Of a stretch of 64,000 nucleotides of DNA, positions 57,442-64,000 are shown in pieces. Within the stretch, counting starts at the first letter, position 1. Each line of letters starts with the position of its first letter. Below the pieces are notes generated by a model. That model saw nothing but the letters and a program-made list of their open reading frames with translations, was not told where the DNA came from and made no database searches. Origin of the DNA: Paracoccus pantotrophus (GTDB taxonomy: Bacteria; Pseudomonadota; Alphaproteobacteria; Rhodobacterales; Rhodobacteraceae). Both the position numbers and the translations under genes were made by a program. The stretch is from assembly GCF_008824185.1 (NCBI RefSeq), contig NZ_CP044423.1:757501-821500 (forward strand). Reading direction: 5' to 3'.

Positions 57442-59739
57442 ATGGCCGGAGATGACGAGGATCGGACGGCTCCCGCGGGGGAGCCGGCAGTGCCGGCGGC
57501 GGCCTTGCCGCCCGTTTCGAGCCTGGACGCCGAGGCCGCCGCGGCCGAGCATGCCCGGCTGAGCGACGAGGTGGCGCGGGCGAACCTGGCCTATTACCAG
57601 GAAGACGCGCCCTTCATCAGCGATGCCGAATACGACGACCGCAAGCGTCGGCTCGAGGAGATCGAGGCGCGTTTCCCCCAGCTTGCCCATCCCGGCAGCC
57701 CGACCGAGCAGGTCGGCGCCGCGCCCGATACGCGCTTTGCCAAGATCCCGCATCGCCTGCCGATGCTGTCGCTGGAAAATGGCTTCACCCAGGGCGATGT
57801 CGAATCCTTCGTGCAGCGGGTGCGCTCTTTCCTCAACCTGGCTTCGGGCGCGCCGCTGGAGATCACCGCCGAGCCCAAGATCGACGGGCTGTCGCTGTCG
57901 CTGCGCTACGAAGGCGGGCGGCTGGTCCAGGCCGCGACCCGCGGCGACGGTGCGGTGGGCGAGAACGTGACCGCCAATGCCCGCACCATTGCAGACATCC
58001 CCGGCCAGCTTGCCGGCGACGGCTGGCCCGAAATTCTGGAGATCCGCGGCGAGGTCTACATGTCGCATGCGGATTTCGAGAAGCTGAACCAGTCCGACAG
58101 CGGCCGGGTCTTTGCCAACCCGCGCAATGCGGCGGCGGGCTCGCTGCGCCAGCTCGATCCCAATGTGACGGCGGCCCGGCCGCTGCGCTTCTTTGCCTAT
58201 GCCTGGGGCGAGGTCAGCGCGCCTTTTGCCGACACGCAGATGGAAGCGGTGCGGCGGATGCGGGATTTCGGCTTCCAGACCAATCCGCTGACCCGGATCT
58301 GCGGCTCGGTGCAGGACATGCTGGCCGCCTGGACCGAGATCGAACAGATGCGCGCGACCTTGGGCTATGACATCGACGGCGTGGTGTATAAGGTCAACGA
58401 TCTGGGCTATCAGGCACGGCTCGGCATGCGCTCGACCACGCCGCGATGGGCCCTGGCGCACAAGTTCCCGGCCGAGCGCGCCTGGACCCGGCTGGAAGCC
58501 ATCGACATCCAGGTCGGCCGCACCGGCGCGCTGAGCCCGGTGGCGCGGCTGCATCCGGTGACGGTGGGCGGCGTCGTCGTCTCGAACGCCACCCTGCATA
58601 ACGAGGATTACATCGCCGGCCGCGGCGCCGACGGCAGCGAGATCCGCGGCGGCAAGGACATCCGCATCGGCGACTGGGTTGAGGTCTATCGCGCCGGCGA
58701 CGTGATCCCCAAGGTCGCGGACGTGGACCTGGCCAAGCGCCCGCCCGAGTCCGTGCCCTACGCCTTCCCCGAGACCTGCCCGGAATGCGGCTCGCCCGCC
58801 ATAAGGGAAGAGGGCGATTCGGTCCGGCGCTGCACCGGCGGGCTGATCTGCCCGGCCCAGGCGGTCGAGAAGCTGCGCCATTTCGTCTCGCGCGCCGCCT
58901 TTGACATCGAGGGGCTGGGCGCCAAGCTGGTCGAGGAGCTGTTCCGCGATGGCTGGATCGCCGAACCGGCCGACATCTTCACCTTGCAGGACCGCTACGG
59001 CCCCGGCCAGCCCAAGCAGTTGAAAAACCGCGAGGGCTGGGGCGAGAAAAGCGCCGCCAGCCTGTTCCAGGCCATCGAGAAACGCCGCGAGATCCCGTTC
59101 GCGCGGCTGCTTTTCGCTCTTGGCATCCGTCATGTCGGTGAGGTCGCGGCGCAGGATCTCGCCCGCCATTACGGCAGCTGGGAGGCGCTGGAGGCGGCGC
59201 TCGACACCGCGCGCCCGGCGGCTGTGGCGCATCGCCTGGCCGAGGATGCGGCTCAGGCCGAGCGCGCGGCCGCGCAGGCCGAGGGCCGCCGCGCCCGGCC
59301 GTCCGAGGCGCGCGCCGCCGCGCTGGCGCAGGTCGATCTGCCGCCCGAGGCCAGTGCGGCCTGGGCCGGGCTGATCGCCGCCGACGGCATCGGCCCGGTG
59401 CTGGCCATGTCGCTGTCGGACGCCTTCGCCAATGCGCGCGAGCGGGCGGCGATCGACCGGCTGCTCGGCTTTCTGACCGTGCTGCCGCCCGAGAAGCGTG
59501 CCGCCGACAGCGCCATCACCGGCAAGACCCTGGTCTTTACCGGCACGCTGGAAAAGATGACGCGGGCCGAGGCCAAGGCGCGGGCCGAGGCGCTTGGCGC
59601 CCATGTCGCGGGCTCGGTCTCGGCCAAGACCGACCTGCTGATCGCCGGCCCCGGCGCCGGGTCGAAGGCGAAGAAGGCCGCCGAACTGGGCATCAAGGTC
59701 ATCGACGAGGACGAATGGCTGGCGATCGCCCAGGGGTGA
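57442..59739 (+). CDS. ligA: NAD-dependent DNA ligase LigA
   Basis: 765 residues from the ATG at 57442, preceded by GGAGGGCAG; earlier in-frame start is rejected as it lies in ctrA-downstream noise. Adenylation domain with the nucleophile in AEPKIDGLS, OB fold, four-Cys zinc finger (CPECGSPA, CTGGLICPAQ), HhH domain and C-terminal BRCT (LVFTGTLEKMTRAEAKARAE). It seals nicks in replication and repair. Confidence 0.97.
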   Translation: MAGDDEDRTAPAGEPAVPAAALPPVSSLDAEAAAAEHARLSDEVARANLAYYQEDAPFISDAEYDDRKRRLEEIEARFPQLAHPGSPTEQVGAAPDTRFAKIPHRLPMLSLENGFTQGDVESFVQRVRSFLNLASGAPLEITAEPKIDGLSLSLRYEGGRLVQAATRGDGAVGENVTANARTIADIPGQLAGDGWPEILEIRGEVYMSHADFEKLNQSDSGRVFANPRNAAAGSLRQLDPNVTAARPLRFFAYAWGEVSAPFADTQMEAVRRMRDFGFQTNPLTRICGSVQDMLAAWTEIEQMRATLGYDIDGVVYKVNDLGYQARLGMRSTTPRWALAHKFPAERAWTRLEAIDIQVGRTGALSPVARLHPVTVGGVVVSNATLHNEDYIAGRGADGSEIRGGKDIRIGDWVEVYRAGDVIPKVADVDLAKRPPESVPYAFPETCPECGSPAIREEGDSVRRCTGGLICPAQAVEKLRHFVSRAAFDIEGLGAKLVEELFRDGWIAEPADIFTLQDRYGPGQPKQLKNREGWGEKSAASLFQAIEKRREIPFARLLFALGIRHVGEVAAQDLARHYGSWEALEAALDTARPAAVAHRLAEDAAQAERAAAQAEGRRARPSEARAAALAQVDLPPEASAAWAGLIAADGIGPVLAMSLSDAFANARERAAIDRLLGFLTVLPPEKRAADSAITGKTLVFTGTLEKMTRAEAKARAEALGAHVAGSVSAKTDLLIAGPGAGSKAKKAAELGIKVIDEDEWLAIAQG

Positions 59740-61829
59740 CGCCGGGCCGCCCGCCGGCGCTGTTTCCGCTGTTCGCGGGTGTCGAGACCCTGCCGGGCGT
59801 CGGCCCGCGCGCGGCCGAGGCCTTTGCCCAGATGGGCGTGACGCGGCTGCGCGACCTGATCCTGACCCTGCCGCATTCCGGCATCCGCCGCCGCCCGATC
59901 GCCTGCCTGACCGAGGCCCGCCCGCCCGAGATCGTCACCGTGGCGATCACCGTGCAGCGCCACAGCCCGCCCACGGCCAAGGGCCGGCCCTGGCGGGTGC
60001 ATTGCTCGGACGGCAGCGCCGATCTGCAGCTGGTCTTTTTCCATCCGCGCAAGGACTGGATCGAAAGCCAGCTGCCTTTGGGCGCGCGGCGGCTGGTTTC
60101 CGGCAAGATCGAGCTGTTCGACGGCATGGCGCAGATGGTGCATCCCGACCATATCGGCGCCGAAGGCACGGATCCGCCGCCGGATTTCGAGCCGGTCTAT
60201 CCGCTCTCGGGCCGGCTGACGCAGGGCGTGGTGCAAAAGGCGGTGCAGGTGGCGATGGGGCGGCTGCCGCCGGCGGGGGAATGGATCGACGCCTCGGTCC
60301 TGGCGCGCGAGGGCTGGCCGGCCTGGGCCGCGGCGCTGGCCCGCGCCCATGCGCCGGAAGGGCCGGCCGGCCTGTCGCCGACCGATCCGGCCCGGGCGCG
60401 GCTGGCCTATGACGAGCTGCTTGCGCATCAGATGACGCTGGCGCTCTTGCGCCGCGACCGGCGGCGGCAGGCCGGGTTGGCCACGCAGGGGGACGGGCAT
60501 CTGCGCGCTAGGGTGCTGGCCGGGCTGCCCTGGCCGCCGACCGGGGCGCAGCGCCGCGCGGTCGAGGAGATCGCCGCCGACATGGCCGTGCCGCGACGGA
60601 TGAACCGGCTGCTCCAGGGCGATGTCGGCGCCGGCAAGACGCTGGTCGCCTTCCTCGCGCTGCTGGTCGCGGTCGAGGCGGGGGGGCAGGGTGTGCTGAT
60701 GGCCCCGACCGAGATCCTCGCCCGCCAGCATTTCCGCGCGCTGGAGCGGCTGGCGCGGCTGGCCGGCATCCGGCTGGAGGCGCTGACCGGCCGCGACAAG
60801 GGCGATGCCCGTGCCAATATCCTGACCGACCTCGCCGAAGGGCGGATCGACATCCTGGTCGGCACCCATGCGGTGATCCAGAAATCGGTCGCGTTCCACG
60901 ACCTGCGGCTGGCCATCGTCGACGAGCAGCACCGCTTCGGCGTCAACCAGCGCATGGAACTGGGCGCCAAGGGCGGGCATCTGCCGCCCGATATGCTGGT
61001 GATGACGGCAACGCCGATCCCGCGATCCTTGGCGCTGGCGCAATTCGGCGACATGGACCTGTCGGTGCTGGACGAAAAGCCCGCCGGGCGGCAGCCGATC
61101 CGCACCACGGTGATCTCGGATGCGCGCATGGCCGAGGTGGTGGCGCATCTGGCCCGGGCGCTCGAGGGCGGGGCGCGGGCCTATTGGGTCTGCCCGCTGG
61201 TCGAGGAAAGCGAGGCCATCGACCTGACCGCGGCCGAGGCGCGCTTCCAGGAGTTGCGGGCGCGGTTCGGCGATCAGGTGCGGCTGGTCCATGGCCAGAT
61301 GCCGGCCGAGGAGCGCGATGCGGCCATGGCCGATTTCGCCGCCGGCCGGGCGCGCATCCTGGTCGCGACCACGGTGATCGAGGTCGGCGTCGACGTGCCC
61401 GAGGCGACGATCATGGTGATCGAGCGCGCCGAAAGCTTCGGCCTGGCGCAGCTGCACCAGCTGCGCGGCAGGGTCGGGCGCGGCTCGGGCGCGTCAAGCT
61501 GCCTGCTGATGTATCACGAGCCGCTGTCCGAGACCGGCCGACGGCGGCTGACCATCCTGCGCGAGACCGAGGATGGTTTCCGCATCGCCGAGGAAGACCT
61601 GGCGATGCGCGGCGCCGGCGACGTGATCGGCACCGCGCAATCCGGCCTGCCGCGGTTCCGCATCGCCGACCTGGAACGCCAGGCCGGGCTGATGGCGCTG
61701 GCGCGCAAGGATGCGCAGAACTTCCTGGAGCGCGACCCGGCCATGGAAAGCGAGCGCGGCCAGGCCGTGCGGCTGCTTCTGTGGCTGATGGAGCAGGACC
61801 GCGCCATCCGGCTGATCAGCGCCGGCTAG
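59715..61829 (+). CDS. recG: ATP-dependent DNA helicase RecG
   Basis: 704 residues from the ATG at 59715; a GTG at 59736, overlapping the ligA stop, is a good alternative. Wedge domain: LPGVGPRAAEAFAQMGV, then helicase motifs GDVGAGKT, PTEILARQH, DEQHRFGV, MTATPIPRSL, LVATTVIEVGVDVPEA and QLRGRVGRG. It reverses stalled forks. Overlap with ligA suggests cotranscription. Confidence 0.96.
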   Translation: MAGDRPGVTPGRPPALFPLFAGVETLPGVGPRAAEAFAQMGVTRLRDLILTLPHSGIRRRPIACLTEARPPEIVTVAITVQRHSPPTAKGRPWRVHCSDGSADLQLVFFHPRKDWIESQLPLGARRLVSGKIELFDGMAQMVHPDHIGAEGTDPPPDFEPVYPLSGRLTQGVVQKAVQVAMGRLPPAGEWIDASVLAREGWPAWAAALARAHAPEGPAGLSPTDPARARLAYDELLAHQMTLALLRRDRRRQAGLATQGDGHLRARVLAGLPWPPTGAQRRAVEEIAADMAVPRRMNRLLQGDVGAGKTLVAFLALLVAVEAGGQGVLMAPTEILARQHFRALERLARLAGIRLEALTGRDKGDARANILTDLAEGRIDILVGTHAVIQKSVAFHDLRLAIVDEQHRFGVNQRMELGAKGGHLPPDMLVMTATPIPRSLALAQFGDMDLSVLDEKPAGRQPIRTTVISDARMAEVVAHLARALEGGARAYWVCPLVEESEAIDLTAAEARFQELRARFGDQVRLVHGQMPAEERDAAMADFAAGRARILVATTVIEVGVDVPEATIMVIERAESFGLAQLHQLRGRVGRGSGASSCLLMYHEPLSETGRRRLTILRETEDGFRIAEEDLAMRGAGDVIGTAQSGLPRFRIADLERQAGLMALARKDAQNFLERDPAMESERGQAVRLLLWLMEQDRAIRLISAG

Positions 61830-61831
61830 AT

Positions 61832-61869
61832 GTTCGCATGATGTTCTTAAAAAGTTCTTTACTTTGTTC
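61832..61869 (+). promoter_or_regulatory. Tandem LexA-type (SOS) operator array
   Basis: GTTC at 61832, 61843 and 61854 are each separated by seven bases, and a fourth GTTC follows at 61866 after eight. Two overlapping perfect matches to the alphaproteobacterial LexA box GTTC-N7-GTTC result. The last GTTC is also half of CTTTGTTC/GAACAAAG (61862-61869, 61881-61888). The stretch is AT-rich against its surroundings and precedes the 31-residue gene. Confidence 0.65.
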
Positions 61870-61912
61870 GCCGCTCATGAGAACAAAGCATAAACGAACC
61901 TTGGAGAGACCC

Positions 61913-62008
61913 ATGACCCGCCAATCCCTCTCTGACCTGCTTGGCACCGTCGCGATTTCGGTGACCGCGATCATCCTGTTTTCGCTGCCCTCGATCCTGG
62001 CGGCCTGA
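61913..62008 (+). CDS. 31-residue membrane peptide, probably SOS-controlled
   Basis: ATG at 61913, with TTGGAGAGACCC as ribosome site. A short polar start (MTRQSLSDLLGT) is followed by one hydrophobic span (VAISVTAIILFSLPSILA). The LexA-type array lies 44 bases upstream. The size, topology and control recall SidA of Caulobacter, a 29-residue SOS-induced inner-membrane division inhibitor. I see no clear sequence similarity, so a shared function is only a hypothesis. Confidence 0.6.
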   Translation: MTRQSLSDLLGTVAISVTAIILFSLPSILAA

Positions 62009-62158
62009 TCCCTTACTGCCCCGCGCAATCGACGGCCCTTCGCCTGGGGCCGTAACCTTCCCCCGGACGATCATGCGCGCAACTGCCGGTCCCCTGCGGG
62101 CCGGCTTTTCTTTGTCCGGGCGCATGTGCCGGTTGCGCCGGCAGGTGCCTCCGGCGGG

Positions 62159-62179
62159 GGGTATTTGGGAAACGGTGAA
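62159..62179 (-). repeat. 21-base dispersed repeat, second copy
   Basis: Exact reverse complement of 53763-53783, just 3 bases before the end of the Fe-S scaffold gene. A GC-rich hairpin-forming stretch (GCGCCGGCAGG region) precedes it. The gap 62009-62181 has no gene. Confidence 0.6.
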
Positions 62180-62181
62180 AA

Positions 62182-62619
62182 TCAGGCCGGCGAGGCGTCG
62201 ATGGCGCCGAGCAGCGCCTCCCAGGCCAGCAGGATCGAGGCATGGCGGTTGGGGAATTCGCGGGCGGGCAGCAGGGCCTCCAGTTCGTCGAAGGGGGCGG
62301 CGGGGGCGGGACCGTCAGCTTTTAGCATGGCCTGCAGTTCGTCGCGGGCGCGCGCGATTTCGTCGCGCGAGCGGCCAAGCGCGGTGCGGCCCAGCACCCC
62401 GGCCGAGGCCTGGCCCAGGGCGCAGGCCCGCACCTCCTGCGCGAAATCGGCGATGCGGCCGTCCTGCATCGCCACATGCGCCGTCACCGAGGAGCCGCAT
62501 TGCGGCGAACGGCGATGCGCGCTGCCCGTCGCATGGTCGAGCTTGCCCAGATGCGGGATATCCGAGGCCAGCGCCAAGATGCGCCGGGAATAGAGCTGCA
62601 TCAGGTCGCTGTCGGACAT
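62182..62619 (-). CDS. NifU/IscU-type Fe-S scaffold protein
   Basis: 145 residues from the ATG at 62619, with AAGGGAAAAG upstream. LYSRRILALASDIPHLGKLD, the first ligand Cys41 in QCGSSVTAHV and the second in RACALGQASAGVL are the NifU_N pattern. The third Cys of classic IscU is not evident, so it may be a variant scaffold. Divergent from hisI. Confidence 0.8.
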   Translation of the reverse strand: MSDSDLMQLYSRRILALASDIPHLGKLDHATGSAHRRSPQCGSSVTAHVAMQDGRIADFAQEVRACALGQASAGVLGRTALGRSRDEIARARDELQAMLKADGPAPAAPFDELEALLPAREFPNRHASILLAWEALLGAIDASPA

Positions 62620-62679
62620 GGTCTTTTCCCTTGCTGCCGCCCGGTCTAGATAGGGACGGCAAGCCCGAAAGGAAAGCCG

Positions 62680-63045
62680 ATGTTCGACCCTGCCAGCCTG
62701 AAATATGACGCGAAGGGCCTGATTCCCGCCATTGCGCAGGATCATCAGAGCGGCGAGGTGCTGATGATGGCCTGGATGAATGCCGAGGCCGTGCAACGGA
62801 CGCTGGAGACGGGCCGTGTCACCTATTGGTCGCGCTCGCGCCAGGGCTTCTGGGTCAAGGGCGAGAGTTCGGGCCATGTGCAGAAGCTGGTCGAGCTGCG
62901 GGTGGATTGCGACCGCGACTGCCTGCTTTTGTTGGTGGACCAGGCCGGGCCGGCCTGCCACACCAACCGGCGCAGCTGCTTTTATACCGCCATCCGCGGG
63001 GGAGAGGAGGTTGTCATCATGGCGCCTCAGATCCCCAGGGATTGA
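62680..63045 (+). CDS. hisI: Phosphoribosyl-AMP cyclohydrolase HisI
   Basis: 121 residues. QDHQSGEVLMMAWMNAEA, YWSRSRQGFWVKGESSGH and the zinc/magnesium motif DCDRDCLLLLV with CHTNRRSCFY define HisI, step 3 of histidine synthesis. Its end overlaps the convergent GluQ gene by 19 bases. Confidence 0.97.
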   Translation: MFDPASLKYDAKGLIPAIAQDHQSGEVLMMAWMNAEAVQRTLETGRVTYWSRSRQGFWVKGESSGHVQKLVELRVDCDRDCLLLLVDQAGPACHTNRRSCFYTAIRGGEEVVIMAPQIPRD

Positions 63046-63890
63046 CGGATCTGTTCGGCGCTGACGCCCTCGTCGCGGAAAAGCTTCAGCGCCCGCGCGT
63101 CGTCGCGCTTGGCCAGCCGCTTGCCCTGCTCGTCGCGGATCAGCCGGTGGTGATGATAGCGTGGTGTCGGCAGTTCCAGCAGTTTCTGAAGGACGACATG
63201 GATCCACGTTGAATCCAGAAGATCTTTTCCGCGCGTGACCAGGGTGATGTCTTGCGCGGCATCATCCACCACCACCGCAAGATGATAGCTGGTCCCCATG
63301 CCGCGCCGCGCCAGCACCACATCGCCGATGCCGGCGATGAAATCCTGCGCCGACAACTGGTGCGGCCGGCCGGGGGCGACGTTCTCGTCGAGAAAGGCGA
63401 TCTCGTCGAGGCCTAGCTGGTCCAGCGCCCGCGCCGCATCCAGGCGGATGGCGTCATCAGTTCCGGCATCGGCCATGCGGCGCTGGCGGCAGGTGCCAGG
63501 ATAGACCGGGCCGTCGGGACCGATCCGCGGCGCCGCGCCCTCTTGCGGGGCCGAGAGCGCGGCGCGGATATCGGCGCGGCGGCAGCGGCAGGGATAGGTC
63601 AGGCCCAGCGCCGAAAGCCGTTCGAGCGCAGCTTGATAAGCGGGCAGGCGCTGGGACTGGTGCATGACCGGCCGCGGCCAGTCCAGGCCCAGCCAGCGCA
63701 GATCCTCGGCGATCAGCGCCTCGTATTCCGGGCGGCAGCGGCCTTGGTCGATATCCTCGATGCGCAGCAGGAACTGGCCGGGATCGGCCAGCCGCGCGGC
63801 GGTCAGGGCCGCGAAGGCATGGCCCAGATGCAAGGGACCGGTCGGCGAGGGGGCGAAGCGCGTCCGGTTCAAGATTGTCCTGCAAGCCAT
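63027..63890 (-). CDS. gluQ: Glutamyl-Q tRNA(Asp) synthetase
   Basis: 287 residues from the ATG at 63890; a TTG at 63872 overlapping the trmFO stop has a better ribosome site (AGGACAATC) and gives 281. RFAPSPTGPLHLGHAFAA (HIGH motif), RIEDIDQGRC, CRCRRADIRAA and the KRLAKRDDA (KMSKS-like) motif fit a GluRS lacking its anticodon-binding domain, which glutamylates queuosine in tRNA-Asp. Confidence 0.93.
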   Translation of the reverse strand: MACRTILNRTRFAPSPTGPLHLGHAFAALTAARLADPGQFLLRIEDIDQGRCRPEYEALIAEDLRWLGLDWPRPVMHQSQRLPAYQAALERLSALGLTYPCRCRRADIRAALSAPQEGAAPRIGPDGPVYPGTCRQRRMADAGTDDAIRLDAARALDQLGLDEIAFLDENVAPGRPHQLSAQDFIAGIGDVVLARRGMGTSYHLAVVVDDAAQDITLVTRGKDLLDSTWIHVVLQKLLELPTPRYHHHRLIRDEQGKRLAKRDDARALKLFRDEGVSAEQIRQSLGI

Positions 63891-64000
63891 TGCTGGAAAT
63901 CGGCTTTTGCGCGGTCGGTATAGGCTGGGTAGCGGTCCTTGCGCCCCTTGCGGCCGCCGCGCATCGCGTCCAGCGGCGGGTAGAGGCCGAAGTTCACGTT
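63869..64000 (-). CDS. trmFO: TrmFO, folate-dependent tRNA-U54 methyltransferase, C-terminal end (partial)
   Basis: The last 43 residues are in the window: NVNFGLYPPLDAMRGGRKG, then RKDRYPAYTDRAKADFQQWL, characteristic of the TrmFO C-terminus. The enzyme makes ribothymidine at position 54 of tRNA. Its TGA (63871-63869) overlaps the GluQ start region. Confidence 0.88.
   Translation of the reverse strand, partial: NVNFGLYPPLDAMRGGRKGRKDRYPAYTDRAKADFQQWLAGQS

Overview
The window looks like chromosome of a Rhodobacterales alphaproteobacterium, most likely Paracoccus or a close relative. This rests on the high G+C, the host gene families (bamA, ligA, recG, mnmA, hisI, a GluQ-RS), an adjacent sciP-ctrA cell-cycle pair, and intergenic repeats of a kind I associate with that group. 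Genus is an inference from gene content; no 16S rRNA is present.

Layout. Bases 1-7.9 kb are host: the end of rseP, bamA and an OmpH/Skp-type chaperone (envelope assembly), then a nucleoside hydrolase and a penicillin-acylase-family hydrolase on the minus strand, then a 3-hydroxyisobutyrate-dehydrogenase-like enzyme. From about 7.95 to 50.88 kb lies a complete-looking, about 43-kb lambdoid-style siphovirus prophage inserted in the anticodon loop of a host tRNA-Val(TAC) gene. From 50.9 to 64 kb is host again: CaiB-type racemase/CoA-transferase, rplU-rpmA-GNAT, a lipoprotein, sufE, mnmA, sciP, ctrA, ligA, recG, a tiny membrane peptide under apparent LexA control, an Fe-S scaffold protein, hisI, gluQ and the end of trmFO.

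Prophage organisation. The left arm reads leftward from a promoter-operator PL: three small genes, a DNA polymerase III beta-clamp homologue, a helicase-methyltransferase fusion, small genes, a C5-cytosine methyltransferase with nine internal repeats, an excisionase and the integrase, which stops three bases from a phage-borne tRNA-Val(TAC). That tRNA appears to replace the host tRNA broken by integration. The immunity region has an XRE repressor flanked by PL and PR, whose promoter cores are almost identical and carry the same palindromic operator. Rightward from PR come a Cro-like protein, regulators, small genes, a Toprim-type primase and a D5/P4-type helicase, followed by an inverted array of short repeats that may be the replication origin, then a possible late regulator.

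The late region runs HNH, terminase, HK97-type portal, ClpP-like protease, capsid, connectors, tail tube, a gpG/gpT-type frameshift pair, tape measure with a lytic domain, distal tail proteins, a tip protein, a tail fibre with three repeats and an SGNH esterase domain, a lectin-like protein, homologues of gene-transfer-agent head spikes, and a lysis cassette. Several cargo genes are interspersed: an AT-rich secreted protein on the opposite strand inside the tail operon, a group of small minus-strand genes at 46-47.7 kb, and a YciF-type ferritin-like stress protein behind a general-stress-type promoter next to the right end.

The two most unusual signals are the split-and-replaced tRNA-Val, and the 31-residue membrane peptide after recG, preceded by an array of GTTC elements spaced like alphaproteobacterial LexA boxes.
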